Notes: generated by a model not told the origin, from the sequence alone. Positions 8,197 to 17,214 are shown, numbered from the stretch's first letter. The stretch is DNA of 30,908 bases from Acidisphaera sp035272265 (GCA_035272265.1 DATEQV010000201.1:1-30908), one strand, 5' to 3'. Made by a program: numbers and translations.

Positions 8197-10760
8197 GAGC
8201 GCGCCGGTGAAACGCGTGTTGCGCCTCTTTCTGGGTACGGTCATGGCCGTTGTCGTGCTCGCGGTGGCCGGCGTGGTCGGCGTGGCGCTGACCTTCGATC
8301 CGAACACCTACAAGCCGCAGATCATCGAGGCGGTGCGCCGCGCCACCGGCCGCGAGCTCACGCTGACCGGGCCGTTGCATCTGAAACTGGCGCTGCGGCC
8401 GACCTTCGAAGCCACCGGCGTGTCGCTGTCCAATGCGCCGGGCGGCAGCCGGCCGCAGATGGCGACGGTCGGCCGCGTCGAGGCGCAGTTCGGCCTGCTG
8501 CCGCTGCTGCGCGGTCGCGTCGACATCCATCGGCTCGTCCTTGTGAAGCCCGACATCCTGCTGGAGACCGATGCGAACGGCCGGCCCAATTGGAGCTTTC
8601 AGAAGCCGCCGTCCGAACCGGCGCAGACCCCGTCCGCGCCGTCGGCCAAGGGCCCCTCGTTGCAACTCGACATGCGCATGCTGCGTGTCGAGGACGGCGC
8701 GGTGACCTTCCACGACGGCCGCACCGGACAGACGATCGCGCTCGCCATCGCGTCGTTCGGCGTCGACGCGCCGCTCGGCATCGCGCCCCTCATCTTCGAC
8801 TTGGACGGCGCGGTGCGTGAGGTTCCGTTCAAGCTCGTCGGCAGCGTCGGCCCGTTGGACGCACTTGCCCAGCGCAAGGGCGCGTCTTGGCCGGTCAAGC
8901 TCGTCCTCACGGCACTCGGCGGGGCGGCGCAGGTCACCGGCACGATCGCCCATCCGGAATCCGCCGCCGGCTACAACCTCAGCGTGGCGGCCTTGGTGCC
9001 GGATCTCGCGGCGTTGTCCCCATTGGTCCACGCGGTATTGCCGCCGCTCACGGATTTCAGGGTCAGCGCGCACGTCGCCGACAGCGGGGGGGAGCCTCGC
9101 GTCCTTCAGCTGCACGCGACGGCGGGACGATCCGATCTATCGAGGATCGTGCCGACCCTGGTCCTCACCCATGCCGAGGTCAACCTCCCCACCTTGCAGG
9201 AGCCGGCGCATGCGGTGGCGGAAGGAACCTACGACGGCCTGAAGTTCAAGGTGGACGCGACCGCCGACGGCGTGGCCGCGCTGCTGCCCGGCGCGCCTCC
9301 GGTCGACAAGTATTTCGCCGGCGTCGTCATCGATACGTCCGACGCGCAGCTGCGCGCACACGGCTCCATCGCGCACCCCGCGAGCTTCAGCGGGGTGGAT
9401 CTCGCCGTCGACGGGTCGGTTCCCGACCTCGCCGCGTTGGCGCCCCTGCTGCACCTGCCGATGCCCGCGCTGCACGGCATCACGTATGAGGGCACGGTCG
9501 CCGACACAGGTTCCGGGCTCGCCGACGGCATCGTCGTCCGCGACATGCACGTCAAGTCGCCCGACGCCGACCTGACCGCCGACCTGACGTTCCAACCCGC
9601 GCCGAGACCGTCCGTCAGCGGCACGATCGCCGCGGCCAGTCTCGACCTCCCGGCGTTGCGCGCCGCCTGGGAAAACCGCGCGATCCCGCCCCCGCTTCCC
9701 GTCGCCGCGTCGCCCGTGCAGCAAGCGACCGCGTCGCCCGCGCCTCCGGCTGCCGCGGCGCCGCCCCCCGCAGCATCGTCGCCATCGAGCGTGCCGGGCG
9801 CCGATCGACCGTTGCCCTTCGCGGCCCTGCGACAGGCCGACGCCGACATCCATTTCTCCGCCGCCGTCGTTCAGAACGGCCGCGAGAAGTGGCGCAACCT
9901 GCAAACCCATCTGGTGCTCGCCAATGGCGTGCTCGCGCTCGATCCGTTCGCCGCCGACCTGCCGTCTGGTCATCTCGAGGGCAAGGCGACCGTCGACGCC
10001 AGCCGGTCGCCGCCGCCGGTCTCGCTCGTCCTGCGCGCCCCCCAGCTCCAGGCCGCTCCGTTCATCCGCGGCGTCACCGGCTGGCTCGAGGTGGATGCCA
10101 ACCTGCGCGGCGTGGGCGACACTCCGCGAGCGCTCGCCGGCTCCGCGAGCGGCCGCCTCGGGCTCGCGATCACCGACGGGACCGTGCAGACGACCGTGGC
10201 GGAAGGCGTGCTCGGCCCTATCCTGCAGGCAATCCAACTTTCTAATCTGTCGAAGAAGGTGCCGCTGGCGGACCTGCGCTGCGCGGCGGTCAGCATGACG
10301 CTGGCCAACGGCGTCGGCACCGTTCAGGCGATGGGCGTCGACACCAACCTGTTCACGATGAGCGGCTCCGGCAGCGTGAACTTCGCCAACGACACGCTGG
10401 CGCTGCGCGTGCACCCCATGACGTCGCTGGTCGGCGGACTCGGCGTGAGCCTGACGCTGAACGTCACCGGGCCGATCGGCGCGCCCCAGGTGGCGACGAA
10501 CGTGCCGGGCACTGCCCTCGACGTAGGGCGCACGGCGGGGCTCGTGATACCCGGGCCGGTTGGGCTCGCGCTCGGCGCGCTGGGCGTCGACCGCCGGATC
10601 ATCGGCGACGACGCGCCCACCTGCGCGCAGGCGCTCGCGGCTGTACGCGGCGTGGCCGCGCCGCAAGCTGCCTCGCCCGCTCCGCCGGCTCGCGGCCCGG
10701 CGGCGCTCCTGCCCGGCAAGCCGGCCGACGTGCTGCGACGCTTGTTCCGCTGACCGGGCC
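8081..10760 (+). repeat. Ancient tandem duplication, left copy (rluC 3' end plus asmA)
   Basis: This block matches 11771-14340. Left edge: an identical 14-nt stretch (CGGCCGGCGGAACC) in the last codons of rluC at 8081-8094 and at 11771-11784. Right edge: an identical 12-nt stretch spanning the asmA stop codons at 10749-10760 and 14329-14340. Between the edges both copies read as rluC tail, stop, AsmA protein. Confidence 0.75.
8207..10753 (+). CDS. AsmA family protein, copy 1
   Basis: AsmA-like protein of 848 residues: an N-terminal membrane anchor (about residues 5-28) followed by a long periplasmic part. AsmA-type proteins are linked to outer-membrane assembly and phospholipid transport between membranes. 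Visible pattern: AsmA N-domain (FDPNTYKPQIIEAVRRATGR, VEAQFGLLPLL, LLETDANGRPNW), a Pro/Ala-rich linker near 500-525, and an AsmA C-terminal region (LRCAAVSMTLANGVGTVQAM, LFTMSGSG). The start is GTG at 8207 behind TAGGAG, 10 nt after the rluC stop. The gene is paralogous to 11886-14333 along its whole length. Confidence 0.88.
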   Translation: MKRVLRLFLGTVMAVVVLAVAGVVGVALTFDPNTYKPQIIEAVRRATGRELTLTGPLHLKLALRPTFEATGVSLSNAPGGSRPQMATVGRVEAQFGLLPLLRGRVDIHRLVLVKPDILLETDANGRPNWSFQKPPSEPAQTPSAPSAKGPSLQLDMRMLRVEDGAVTFHDGRTGQTIALAIASFGVDAPLGIAPLIFDLDGAVREVPFKLVGSVGPLDALAQRKGASWPVKLVLTALGGAAQVTGTIAHPESAAGYNLSVAALVPDLAALSPLVHAVLPPLTDFRVSAHVADSGGEPRVLQLHATAGRSDLSRIVPTLVLTHAEVNLPTLQEPAHAVAEGTYDGLKFKVDATADGVAALLPGAPPVDKYFAGVVIDTSDAQLRAHGSIAHPASFSGVDLAVDGSVPDLAALAPLLHLPMPALHGITYEGTVADTGSGLADGIVVRDMHVKSPDADLTADLTFQPAPRPSVSGTIAAASLDLPALRAAWENRAIPPPLPVAASPVQQATASPAPPAAAAPPPAASSPSSVPGADRPLPFAALRQADADIHFSAAVVQNGREKWRNLQTHLVLANGVLALDPFAADLPSGHLEGKATVDASRSPPPVSLVLRAPQLQAAPFIRGVTGWLEVDANLRGVGDTPRALAGSASGRLGLAITDGTVQTTVAEGVLGPILQAIQLSNLSKKVPLADLRCAAVSMTLANGVGTVQAMGVDTNLFTMSGSGSVNFANDTLALRVHPMTSLVGGLGVSLTLNVTGPIGAPQVATNVPGTALDVGRTAGLVIPGPVGLALGALGVDRRIIGDDAPTCAQALAAVRGVAAPQAASPAPPARGPAALLPGKPADVLRRLFR

Positions 10761-10766
10761 TCGCCG

Positions 10767-11483
10767 ATGAAGCGCTTCTGGAACCACGCCACCGTCGGCC
10801 GGACCGATGCCGGCCACACGATCCTGCTGGACGGTCGCCCGCTGCATCTGCCCGGCGGCGCGGTCGTCGCGGTGAACAGCGCCGCGCTGGCGGCAGCCCT
10901 GGCCGAGGAGTGGCAGGCCGCCGGCGGCGCCAAGGGCGGTGAGATGAGCTTCGCCGACACGCCGCTGACGCGCCTGGCCGGCACGGCGCAGGAGCGTATC
11001 GCGCCGGATCCGGCGCCGGTCGCCGACGCGATCGCGGCCTACGGGGAGACCGACCTGCTCTGCTATCGCGCCGACCATCCGCCCGAACTCGTGCGCCATC
11101 AGACGGAGGCATGGCAGCCGTGGCTCGACTGGGCGGCGCTGACCTACGACGCGCCACTGCGCATGGCGTCGGGCGTGATGTACATCGCCCAGGACCCGGC
11201 GGCGCTCGACGCCCTGCGCCGAGCCGTCCGCACCGCCTCGCCGGACATGCTCGCCGGGCTCGGACTGGCCGTGCCGGCGCTCGGCAGCCTGGTGCTCGGC
11301 CTCGCCGTGGCAGAGGGGCAACTGACCGGCGAGGCCGCGTACCGGCTCGGCGCGCTCGACGAGTTGTATCAGGCCGAGGCCTGGGGCGAGGATGCCGAGG
11401 CGGCAGCACGCCGCGCCCGCATTGCAGAGGACATCCGCATCGCCGCCCGCTACATGGGGCTGGTGCGACAGACCAAACCATGA
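10767..11483 (+). CDS. ATP12 family F1-ATPase assembly chaperone
   Basis: ATP12-like chaperone that protects the F1 alpha subunit during ATP synthase assembly; the family is found in alphaproteobacteria and mitochondria. The 238-residue product opens with MKRFWNHATV and contains the family features GHTILLDGRPLHLPGG, LAEEWQAAGG, DTPLTRLAGTAQERI, ETDLLCYRADHP and a C-terminal DELYQAEAWGEDAEA stretch. I place the start at 10767, 13 nt after asmA copy 1; the open frame extends upstream inside asmA but without homology. The stop overlaps the acylphosphatase start by 4 nt. It sits between the two halves of the asmA duplication. Confidence 0.92.
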   Translation: MKRFWNHATVGRTDAGHTILLDGRPLHLPGGAVVAVNSAALAAALAEEWQAAGGAKGGEMSFADTPLTRLAGTAQERIAPDPAPVADAIAAYGETDLLCYRADHPPELVRHQTEAWQPWLDWAALTYDAPLRMASGVMYIAQDPAALDALRRAVRTASPDMLAGLGLAVPALGSLVLGLAVAEGQLTGEAAYRLGALDELYQAEAWGEDAEAAARRARIAEDIRIAARYMGLVRQTKP

Positions 11484-11746
11484 CCGCCAAGCGGCTGCTG
11501 ATTTCGGGTCGGGTGATCGGCGTCGGCTACCGCGACTGGATGGTCGCGCGGGCGGAGGAACTCGGCGTCGACGGCTGGGTGCGCAACCGCGTCGACGGGC
11601 GCGTCGAGGCGCTGGTCTGCGGCGAGACCGCCGCGGTCGAGGAACTCGCCCGCCTGTGCCGGCGCGGCCCGCGCCTCGCAAGCGTCACGGACATCGAGGA
11701 GAGCATCGCCGAGCCACCCAACGAGCCGGGGTTCCGGCAACTCTGA
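11480..11746 (+). CDS. Acylphosphatase
   Basis: Small (88-residue) acylphosphatase hydrolysing carboxyl-phosphate bonds. The phosphate-binding loop reads GRVIGVGYRDW, with the catalytic Arg in YR; the usual Gln of GRVQGV is Ile here. The catalytic Asn lies in GWVRNRVDGRVEALV. The start is ATG 11480 in an ATGA overlap with the ATP12 gene. It ends just before the rluC relic. Confidence 0.9.
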   Translation: MTAKRLLISGRVIGVGYRDWMVARAEELGVDGWVRNRVDGRVEALVCGETAAVEELARLCRRGPRLASVTDIEESIAEPPNEPGFRQL

Positions 11747-11770
11747 CCGGCGTGGCGCCCGACCCGATGG

Positions 11771-11883
11771 CGGCCGGCGGAACCTTGTATGCCGTGGCTG
11801 AGTTCCCTGCGCACATGGGCGGGGCGTTCCGCACGTTCGTCTTCCACGCGGCGCCGGCTGCCGCATCCCGGCGGGCGGGGTGA
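11771..11883 (+). pseudogene. Relic of the rluC 3' end
   Basis: About 37 codons that read AGGTLYAVAEFPAHMGGAF and FHAAPAA before a TGA, aligning with the end of the intact RluC (AGGTLYVEADLPPHMRETF, FHAPPAA) at 8081-8196. The frame is still open and still ends with a stop directly before the following asmA gene, as in the original arrangement. There is no catalytic domain and no sensible start, so it is a by-product of duplicating the rluC-tail/asmA block. It may still serve as the upstream translated or spacer segment for asmA copy 2. Confidence 0.75.
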
Positions 11884-11885
11884 GG

Positions 11886-14333
11886 ATGGCTGGGCGACGC
11901 GCCCTGCGCACCTTGTTGCTGCTGGCGCCGGCGTTCGTCCTCGCGGGCGCCGGCGTGACGGCCGCGGCGCGCACCGTCGACGCCGATACCTTCAAGCCCT
12001 GGATCATCGGCGCGGTGCGCCGTGCGACCGGCCGCGAGCTTGCGCTGGACGGGACGTTGCGCCTGCAACTGGCGCTGCGGCCGACACTCGTGGCCGACGA
12101 CGTGTCGTTCGCCAACGCGGCGGACGGAAGCCGGCCGCAAATGGCGAGGATCGCGCGCGTCGAGGCGCAGTTCGGCCTGTTGCCGCTGCTCTGGGGGCAG
12201 GTCGAGATCGACCGCCTGCTCCTGGTGCGACCCGATCTCCTGCTGGAAACCGACGCGAGCGGCCGGCCGAACTGGGTTTTCCCGAAGCCGCCCCCCGGCC
12301 CGTCGCCGCCTTCCGTGCCGCCCGCGGCGCCGGCGCTCAGGTTCGACCTGCGGAAGCTGCGCATGCAGGACGGCGTCGTCACGCTGCAGGACGGGCGCAC
12401 CGGCCAGACGCTTGCGATCACTGGCGTCTCGTTCCGTGCGGACGCGCCCTCTGCTGCGCCGCTGACCTTCGACCTCCACGGCGATGCCGGCCAGACGCCG
12501 CTCGCGCTCGCCGGCATCGCCGGCCCGCCGGGGCAGGGTGGCGGCACGCCCTGGCCGGTGTCACTGACCCTGACCGCGCTCGGCGCGGCGGCGCATGCCA
12601 CAGGAACGATCGCCGATCCGGCTTCGCTGTCCGGCTACGACCTGCGCGTGGCCGCCGCGGTCCCGGACCTCGCGGTCCTCGCACCGCTGCTGCCGGGCGT
12701 GACGCTGCCGCACGTCGAGGACGTGCGCATCAGCGCCCACATCGCCGACACCGGCAACGTGCTGCCGCTGGTGACCGATCTGCGCGCGACGGCGATGGAC
12801 GCCGACCTGTCCGCCTACGCACCGGACCTGCTGCTGAGCCGCCTGTTGGTCGACGCGCCCGCGTTCGACAAACCCGTGCATGCGGACGTCGCCGGCAGCG
12901 ATGCCGGCACGAACTTCACCGCCGAGGCGGATGGCGGTCCGCCCGCCGATCTGTTGGCCAACGGAGTTGCGGACGCGCCATACCCGATCACTGCCGCCGC
13001 CGATGCGGCCGGCGCTCATCTGATCGTCAGCGGCTCGATCGCGCACCTCGTATCGTTCCGCGGGGTGGACCTCGCGATCGACGCCACCATCCCGGATCTC
13101 GCCGCGCTATCGCCCGTCCTTCATCTGCCCCTGCCGCCGCTGCACGACATTGCCGCGCAGCTCAGGCTCGGCGATGCCGGCACTGGGCTCGGGCACATCG
13201 TCACGGTGCACTCCGCGCACGTCGTGATGCCGCAGGCGGACCTTACCGGCGATCTGACGTTCGCTTTCACGGCGCGGCCGTCGGTGCGTGGCACGCTCGC
13301 CGCGAACCGCGTCGATGTCGACGCGCTGCGAGATGCGTGGCGGCAGACGGCTCAATCGGAAACGGCGTCGTCGCCCGCGACACCTGCGTCGCCGGCGATG
13401 ACGTTCATGGACCGGCCGTTGCCGGTGGAGCTTCTTCGCAAGGACGACCTCGACCTCCAGCTTCTTGCCGGGAGTCTGCAGACCGGCGGCGAGACGTGGC
13501 GCAACGTGCGCGGCCACGTCATCCTGAATTACGCCAAGCTGACGCTGAACCCGATCGCTGCCGACCTGCCGTCGGGGCAGCTCGTGGGAAACGCCCAGAT
13601 CGACGCCCGCCAGCCTGTCCCGGCGGTGACGCTCGTCCTGCGAGAGCCGGGCGTGCCGGCGGCGCCGCTGATCGACGGCGTCACCGGCCAGCTGGAGGTC
13701 GCTGCCGACCTGCACGGCACCGGTGCGACGCCGCGCGCGCTCGCCGCGACCGCCAGCGGCCAGCTCGGCCTCGCCGTGACCGACGGCACGTTCCGTACGA
13801 GCCTGCTGGACCGCTATCTGGCTCCGCTAATGCGCGCCGCCGGTCTGCCCGATGTCGCGATCCCGGCGGAGCGCGGCGAACTGCGTTGCGCAGCGGTCAG
13901 CATGACGCTCGCGAGCGGCGTCGGCATCGTCCGCGCCATGGGCCTGGACACCAGCCTGTTCACCATGGGCGGCTCGGGGATCGTGAACCTTGCCAACGAT
14001 ACGGTCGACATGCGGGTGCATCCGGCCGCAACTCTGCCGGGCGGATTGGGCGGCAGTCTGACGCTGCACGTCACCGGACCGATCACCGCGCCGACGGTGA
14101 CCGCCACGGCGCCAGGCGCCGCGGCCGATGCCGGACGGGCAAGCCCGGCGCTGCCGGCTCCTGTCGGGGTCGCGCTCGGTCCGCTCGGTGCCGGCCCGCC
14201 TACCTGTGCGCAGGCGCTCGCCGACGTGCGCGCTCCCGCCGAGCCGGTGGCCGTCGTTGCGCCGCCTTCGCGTGCGCAGGCTGCGCCACCGAGCGGCAAG
14301 CCAGCGAACACCCCGCGGCGCCTGTACCGCTGA
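11886..14333 (+). CDS. AsmA family protein, copy 2
   Basis: Paralogue of 8207-10753 with the same architecture: N-terminal membrane helix (about residues 4-27), AsmA N-domain (FKPWIIGAVRRATGRELALD, VEAQFGLLPLL, LLETDASGRPNW), a shorter linker, and the C-terminal LRCAAVSMTLASGVGIVRAM and LFTMGGSG blocks. The ATG at 11886 follows GGCGGGGTGAGG; a GTG at 11880 in frame is an alternative. Both genes end in a short basic tail before an identical 12-nt stretch over the stop. Sequence between the conserved blocks has diverged widely, so the duplication is old and both copies look functional. The convergent trmB ends 13 nt away. Confidence 0.87.
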   Translation: MAGRRALRTLLLLAPAFVLAGAGVTAAARTVDADTFKPWIIGAVRRATGRELALDGTLRLQLALRPTLVADDVSFANAADGSRPQMARIARVEAQFGLLPLLWGQVEIDRLLLVRPDLLLETDASGRPNWVFPKPPPGPSPPSVPPAAPALRFDLRKLRMQDGVVTLQDGRTGQTLAITGVSFRADAPSAAPLTFDLHGDAGQTPLALAGIAGPPGQGGGTPWPVSLTLTALGAAAHATGTIADPASLSGYDLRVAAAVPDLAVLAPLLPGVTLPHVEDVRISAHIADTGNVLPLVTDLRATAMDADLSAYAPDLLLSRLLVDAPAFDKPVHADVAGSDAGTNFTAEADGGPPADLLANGVADAPYPITAAADAAGAHLIVSGSIAHLVSFRGVDLAIDATIPDLAALSPVLHLPLPPLHDIAAQLRLGDAGTGLGHIVTVHSAHVVMPQADLTGDLTFAFTARPSVRGTLAANRVDVDALRDAWRQTAQSETASSPATPASPAMTFMDRPLPVELLRKDDLDLQLLAGSLQTGGETWRNVRGHVILNYAKLTLNPIAADLPSGQLVGNAQIDARQPVPAVTLVLREPGVPAAPLIDGVTGQLEVAADLHGTGATPRALAATASGQLGLAVTDGTFRTSLLDRYLAPLMRAAGLPDVAIPAERGELRCAAVSMTLASGVGIVRAMGLDTSLFTMGGSGIVNLANDTVDMRVHPAATLPGGLGGSLTLHVTGPITAPTVTATAPGAAADAGRASPALPAPVGVALGPLGAGPPTCAQALADVRAPAEPVAVVAPPSRAQAAPPSGKPANTPRRLYR

Positions 14334-14346
14334 CCGGGCGTCGTGA

Positions 14347-15054
14347 TCAGGCCGGCGTCGCTGTGCGGCGGAATCGCCACCAGCGCGGCCTGCGCCCGGC
14401 GGCGACCGCTTTCGCCTCGTAGCGCGTCGGCGGCCACAAGTCGGGTCGCGCGTCGAACACGCCGTCCGGCGCGAACGCATCCTGTTCCGCCATCACGGTC
14501 CGCACCCAGTCCTGATAGGTCGGATCGTCGCTCGCGATCCGCCACTCCGCGCCGGGACGCATGACGCGCGCCAGCACCGGCAGCAGCGCCGGATGCACGA
14601 ACCGCCGCTTGGCATGCCGCGCCTTCGGCCAGGGATCGGGGAACAGCAGCACAAGCCCCTCCAGCGATGCCGGCGGCATGGCGCGCAGCAGCGCGCGAGC
14701 ATCATCGGGCCAGACACGCAGGTTATCCGGCAGCTTCGCGGTCAGCGGATCGGCGCCCTCCGGAACAAGCCGGGAGAGAAGGGCCGCAATCCCGTTCTCG
14801 AACACCTCGCAGGCGATCAGCCCAGTGCGCGGATGCGCCGCGATCTGCGCCAGCGCATGCTCGCCGCTGCCGAAACCGACTTCCAGCCACAGCCACGGCG
14901 GAGGCGCGCCAAACGCCCCGAGCGGGTCCGCCGGATCGCGCACGGCCAGACGGGGCAGAGCCTGTTCGAGCAGCTCACGCTGCCGCGGCCGCAGCGCATG
15001 CCCGCGCGCCCGGCCATACAGGCGGTCGGGCTGCGGCTTGAGCGTCGAGGTCAG
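14347..15054 (-). CDS. trmB: tRNA (guanine-N7-)-methyltransferase TrmB, probable CTG start
   Basis: SAM-dependent methyltransferase forming m7G46 in tRNA. Motif I is WLEVGFGSGEH, followed by LVLLFPDPWPKARHAKRR and a C-terminal SDDPTYQDWV and TRYEAKA, all typical. The first ordinary start, GTG at 14943, would cut off the conserved N-terminal segment RLYGRARGHALRPRQRELL, which is readable upstream in the same frame. Between the in-frame stop at 15085-15087 and 14943 there is no ATG, GTG or TTG. The best candidate is CTG at 15054, giving a product starting (M)TSTLKPQPDRLYG, 235 residues, a normal length, 10 nt after the metK stop. Function is secure; the start is inferred. Confidence 0.87.
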   Translation of the reverse strand: MTSTLKPQPDRLYGRARGHALRPRQRELLEQALPRLAVRDPADPLGAFGAPPPWLWLEVGFGSGEHALAQIAAHPRTGLIACEVFENGIAALLSRLVPEGADPLTAKLPDNLRVWPDDARALLRAMPPASLEGLVLLFPDPWPKARHAKRRFVHPALLPVLARVMRPGAEWRIASDDPTYQDWVRTVMAEQDAFAPDGVFDARPDLWPPTRYEAKAVAAGRRPRWWRFRRTATPA

Positions 15055-15064
15055 CGTAGCTCGG

Positions 15065-16249
15065 TCAGTGGTTGAACGCGGACCTCAGCGTCGGCACGAG
15101 GTCGGTGCGCTCCCAGCTGAACGCCCCGGTCGCCTCGTCCGGGTCGCGGCCGAAATGCCCATATGCGGAGGTCACCGCGTAGATCGGCCGGTTCAGCTTC
15201 AGGTGCTGGCGAATACCGCGCGGCGACAGGTCCATCAGCTCGCGCAGCACCGCCTCCAGGCGCACCTCGTCCACATGCCCGGTGCCCTGCAGGTCCACGT
15301 ACACCGACAGCGGATGCGAAATGCCGATCGCGTAGCTGATCTGCAGCGTGCAGCGGTCGGCCAGCCCCGCCGCCACCACGTTCTTGGCGAGATACCGGCA
15401 GGCATAGGCCGCCGAGCGGTCGACCTTCGTCGGGTCCTTGCCGCTGAAAGCACCACCGCCGTGCGGGGCGGCGCCGCCATACGTGTCGACGATGATCTTG
15501 CGCCCGGTCAGGCCGCAGTCGCCGTCCGGGCCGCCGATGACGAACTTGCCGGTCGGGTTGATGTACAGCTCGGCGTCCTCGCACATCCAGCCGTCCGGCA
15601 GCGCCTCGGCGATGATCGGGCGCACCATGTCCTTGATCTCGGACTGTTCCAGCCCCTCGTCGTGCTGCGTCGACACCACGATCGACGTCGCACCGACCGG
15701 CTTGCCGTCGACATAGCGCAGCGTGACCTGGCTCTTGGCGTCCGGCTGCAATCCGGCGGCCCGCTTGTCTCCCGCGCGGCGCAGCTCGCTCATGCGCTGC
15801 AGGATGCGGTGCGCGTAGTACAGCGGCGCGGGCATCAATGACGGGGTCTCGCGGCACGCATAGCCGAACATGATGCCCTGGTCGCCGGCGCCCTCGTCCT
15901 TGTTGCCGGCCTGATCGACGCCCATCGCGATGTCGGCGGACTGGGCGTGCAGGTAGCACGCGACCTCGGCGTTGCGCCACGAGAAGCCGGCCTGGTCGTA
16001 GCCGATGTCGCGCACCGCCTCGCGCGCGAGCTCGGTCAGGCGCTCGTGGGTGACGCTGTCGGGTCCGCGCGTCTCGCCGGCCAGCACGATGCGGTTCGTC
16101 GTCACCAGCGTCTCGCACGCCACGCGGCTGTACGGGTCGGCCTTCAGGAACGCGTCGAGCACCGTATCGCTGATGCGGTCGGCGACTTTGTCGGGATGGC
16201 CCTCGGATACGCTTTCCGAGGTGAACAGGAATTCGCCCCTGTCGCGCAT
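15065..16249 (-). CDS. metK: S-adenosylmethionine synthetase MetK
   Basis: Makes SAM from methionine and ATP. The 394-residue product has GHPDK at 17-21, GDQGIMFGYAC in the middle, and the glycine-rich GGGAFSGKDPTKVDRSAAY phosphate-binding motif. AGAGGA sits before the ATG. Its product is the methyl donor of the next gene, trmB, 10 nt downstream. I looked for a SAM riboswitch in the 143-nt leader and recognised none; it does contain a DNA dyad CGGCAT-G-ATGCCG at 16296-16308. Confidence 0.96.
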   Translation of the reverse strand: MRDRGEFLFTSESVSEGHPDKVADRISDTVLDAFLKADPYSRVACETLVTTNRIVLAGETRGPDSVTHERLTELAREAVRDIGYDQAGFSWRNAEVACYLHAQSADIAMGVDQAGNKDEGAGDQGIMFGYACRETPSLMPAPLYYAHRILQRMSELRRAGDKRAAGLQPDAKSQVTLRYVDGKPVGATSIVVSTQHDEGLEQSEIKDMVRPIIAEALPDGWMCEDAELYINPTGKFVIGGPDGDCGLTGRKIIVDTYGGAAPHGGGAFSGKDPTKVDRSAAYACRYLAKNVVAAGLADRCTLQISYAIGISHPLSVYVDLQGTGHVDEVRLEAVLRELMDLSPRGIRQHLKLNRPIYAVTSAYGHFGRDPDEATGAFSWERTDLVPTLRSAFNH

Positions 16250-16392
16250 GGATCATTCCTCTTGTCGCGGGGTCGGCCCGGCGAGCCGGACGCAGCGGCA
16301 TGATGCCGAGCGGCGGGGGGTGTGGCGGAAACGCGATTTATGGTCAAGCAAGGGCGGGGCCGTGGGGGCGTGCCCTGTCCCGGACGGCCGGG

Positions 16393-17151
16393 TCAGGCCA
16401 GCCCGAGCACGTCGCGCATCCCGTACAGGCCCGGCGGCTTGCCTTCCAGCCACAGCGCCGCCCGGACCGCCCCCGCGGCGAAGGCGCGGCGGTCGAACGC
16501 GCGGTGCGTCAGCTCGATGTGCTCGCTGCGGGCGGCGAAGATCAGCGTGTGCTCGCCCACGACCTGCCCGCCGCGCAAGGCCGCGAAGCCGATCGCGCCC
16601 GTGGCCCGCGCCCCGGTATGGCCGTCGCGCCCCCGCTCGGCGACCGCCTCGAGCTCCACGCCCCGCCCTGTCGCCACGGCGCGGCCCATCGCGATGGCGG
16701 TGCCGGACGGCGCGTCGACCTTCTGGCGGTGATGCATCTCGACGATCTCGGCGTCGTAGTCCTCGGCCGGCAGCGCGGCGGCCAGCCGCTCGGCGGCATC
16801 GAGCACCATGGTCACGCCGGGCGAGAAGTTGGCGGCATAAACGACGGGGATGCGGGCCGACGCCGCGCGCACCGCGGCCTCGTCGGCGGCCGACAGGCCG
16901 GACGTGCCGAGCACCCAGGCGACGCCTGCCTCCGCCAGCGCGGCGGCATGGCCCTGCGCCGCCGACGCGTGCGTGAACTCCATCACGAGATCGCAAGCCT
17001 GGGCCAGAGCGCGGATGTCCGGGAACAGCCGCGCGTCGCCGGGCGCGCCGCCGGCATCGACGCCGCCGACGAGATCCGCGCCTGCCTGCACGACCTCCTC
17101 GGCCAGCAATCGGCCCATCCGGCCGTTGATCCCCGCGATCCCGATGCGCAT
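16393..17151 (-). CDS. dapB: 4-hydroxy-tetrahydrodipicolinate reductase DapB
   Basis: NAD(P)H-dependent reductase of the diaminopimelate/lysine pathway. I place the start at 17151 (MRIGIAGINGRMG), which puts the Rossmann glycine motif at residues 4-13; the open frame continues to 17409 but that part has no homology. The 252-residue product carries the catalytic EMHHRQKVDAPSGTA motif and the AANFSPGV and GFAALRGGQVVGEHT segments. It is probably transcribed ahead of metK and trmB. A strong hairpin lies in its leader about 64 nt upstream. Confidence 0.94.
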   Translation of the reverse strand: MRIGIAGINGRMGRLLAEEVVQAGADLVGGVDAGGAPGDARLFPDIRALAQACDLVMEFTHASAAQGHAAALAEAGVAWVLGTSGLSAADEAAVRAASARIPVVYAANFSPGVTMVLDAAERLAAALPAEDYDAEIVEMHHRQKVDAPSGTAIAMGRAVATGRGVELEAVAERGRDGHTGARATGAIGFAALRGGQVVGEHTLIFAARSEHIELTHRAFDRRAFAAGAVRAALWLEGKPPGLYGMRDVLGLA

Positions 17152-17214
17152 CCGCCCGCTCCGTCCGTTCGACCACGGGGGTGTAGCACCGGATTTGGGC
17201 CCTGAAAGAAAGAC

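Larger units (their letters stand above)
11771..14340 (+). repeat. Ancient tandem duplication, right copy (rluC 3' relic plus asmA)
   Basis: Counterpart of 8081-10760, separated from it by the ATP12 and acylphosphatase genes. Those two genes are single-copy here, so either they were inserted between the copies or their second copies were lost. Confidence 0.7.

Noticed and set aside
7108..8307. Long minus-strand ORF opposite rluC
   Set aside because: Antisense shadow typical of GC-rich DNA; no recognisable motif, while rluC on the plus strand is complete.
9137..10984. 615-aa minus-strand ORF opposite asmA copy 1
   Set aside because: Composition is Arg/Gly/Ala-rich shadow sequence; the plus-strand AsmA protein explains the region.
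15051..16301. 416-aa minus-strand ORF over metK
   Set aside because: Arginine-rich shadow frame of MetK, which has all family motifs in another frame.
16250..16392. SAM riboswitch in front of metK
   Set aside because: Only short GC dyads are present; I could not match any SAM-I, SAM-II or SAM/SAH core by eye.
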